From: Phycisphaerae bacterium
GTDB taxonomy: Bacteria > Planctomycetota > Phycisphaerae > Sedimentisphaerales > Anaerohalosphaeraceae
Length of the DNA: 5,399 nt
Assembly: GCA_021736615.1 (NCBI GenBank)
Contig: JAIPFN010000078.1
Coordinates: 1 to 5,399 of the forward strand
Reading direction: 5' to 3'
The translations under genes and the position numbers were made by a program. Of the stretch, positions 4,895 to 5,399 are shown piece after piece. A model generated the notes under the pieces. It was given only the letters and a program-made list of their open reading frames with translations. It had not been told where the DNA came from and did no database searches. Positions within the stretch are counted from its first letter, which is position 1. Each line of letters begins with the position of its first letter.

Positions 4895-5399
4895 AGTCGT
4901 TCCTTCGGTCATACCTGCTGTTTGATGCCGGTACAAGTGAAATAGTCTTATCGTGATCTGAAAGCAATTTCTCTATCCCCAGTGATTTACGTTCATCTGC
5001 ATCGTCCAGACCCAATTGAAGATCGCAGTTTTCGCAGTTACGATCGCAAAAAATCGGTTCATAAGAATCAGGTTCTTTGTAAGTCGTGATAACACCTTCG
5101 TAATTTCTCAGCACAACCTTATTTGTTGACCATGAGATCAAATAGTTCGGCATGACAGGTATTTTTCCGCCGCCGCCGGGAGCATCAATTACATAAGTTG
5201 GCACACAAAAACCGCTCGTATGCCCGATCAGGCTTTCGAGTATTTCAATACCTTTGCCGACCGGCGTCCGAAAATGAGCCAGTCCCTCTGAAAGGTCGCA
5301 CTGGTAAAGGTAATACGGCCTGACTCTGTTATAAACCAGTTTGTGTACCAGCGACCGCATAATTCTTGGACAGTCATTTACTCCTGCAAGCAATACGGA
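4893..5399 (-). CDS. kamA: Lysine 2,3-aminomutase, C-terminal part (5' end outside window)
   Basis: The 168 visible residues are the C-terminal part of a radical-SAM, PLP-dependent enzyme that turns L-lysine into L-beta-lysine (also named ablA in osmolyte clusters). Residue spacing matches the Clostridium subterminale enzyme: GVNDC (zinc ligand Cys268 equivalent), then 25 residues on YQCD (Asp293), then 37 on [10 protein letters not shown] (Asp330 and PLP-binding Lys337). These two Asp residues bind the epsilon-amine of lysine in the known structure. The Cys cluster near the end is CDRNCENC (CX3CX2C) rather than the CXCX2C zinc motif I recall for the clostridial enzyme. The radical-SAM CX3CX2C motif lies upstream, beyond the window. 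The frame is open to the edge (SVLLAGVND), so the protein is cut by the window, not truncated in the genome. With ablB downstream, the role is compatible-solute synthesis rather than lysine fermentation. Confidence 0.95.
   Translation of the reverse strand, partial: SVLLAGVNDCPRIMRSLVHKLVYNRVRPYYLYQCDLSEGLAHFRTPVGKGIEILESLIGHTSGFCVPTYVIDAPGGGGKIPVMPNYLISWSTNKVVLRNYEGVITTYKEPDSYEPIFCDRNCENCDLQLGLDDADERKSLGIEKLLSDHDKTISLVPASNSRYDRRND

Overview
The window most likely comes from a Planctomycetota (Phycisphaerae/Sedimentisphaerales-like) genome. The clues are a secreted protein with a dockerin-type loop followed by a FALMAQTWLIDC-like helix, a secreted protein made of three DUF1080 domains, and long AT-rich intergenic DNA carrying heptamer repeats. 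The lineage call is inference from protein style; no marker gene is present. All supported protein genes lie on the minus strand, so the biological order runs from the right end to the left.

Right half (5399 to 2976): an osmoadaptation cluster. It starts with the 3' part of kamA/ablA (lysine 2,3-aminomutase), followed after only 9 nt by a small MscS-type mechanosensitive channel gene. After a 129-nt spacer with two hairpins and a heptamer repeat comes ablB (beta-lysine N6-acetyltransferase). AblA and AblB together make N-epsilon-acetyl-beta-lysine, a compatible solute known from methanogens and some bacteria. An MscS channel between the two suggests that osmolyte synthesis and the emergency release valve are encoded together.

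Middle (2892 to 1024): a secreted 622-residue protein with three tandem DUF1080 (3-keto-disaccharide hydrolase-like) domains. It has its own Shine-Dalgarno sequence and a strong intrinsic terminator at its 3' end, so it is probably a separate unit concerned with glycan use at the cell surface.

Left part (1023 to 220): about 800 nt without a convincing gene. It holds the terminator, a heptamer repeat preceded by a GC hairpin (the same module recurs in the abl spacer), a second heptamer family, a roughly 124-bp segment bounded by imperfect inverted repeats (MITE-like), a plus-strand terminator-like hairpin, and a near-consensus sigma70 promoter. That promoter drives the last gene (219 to 1, running out of the window), a secreted protein beginning with a dockerin-like calcium loop.
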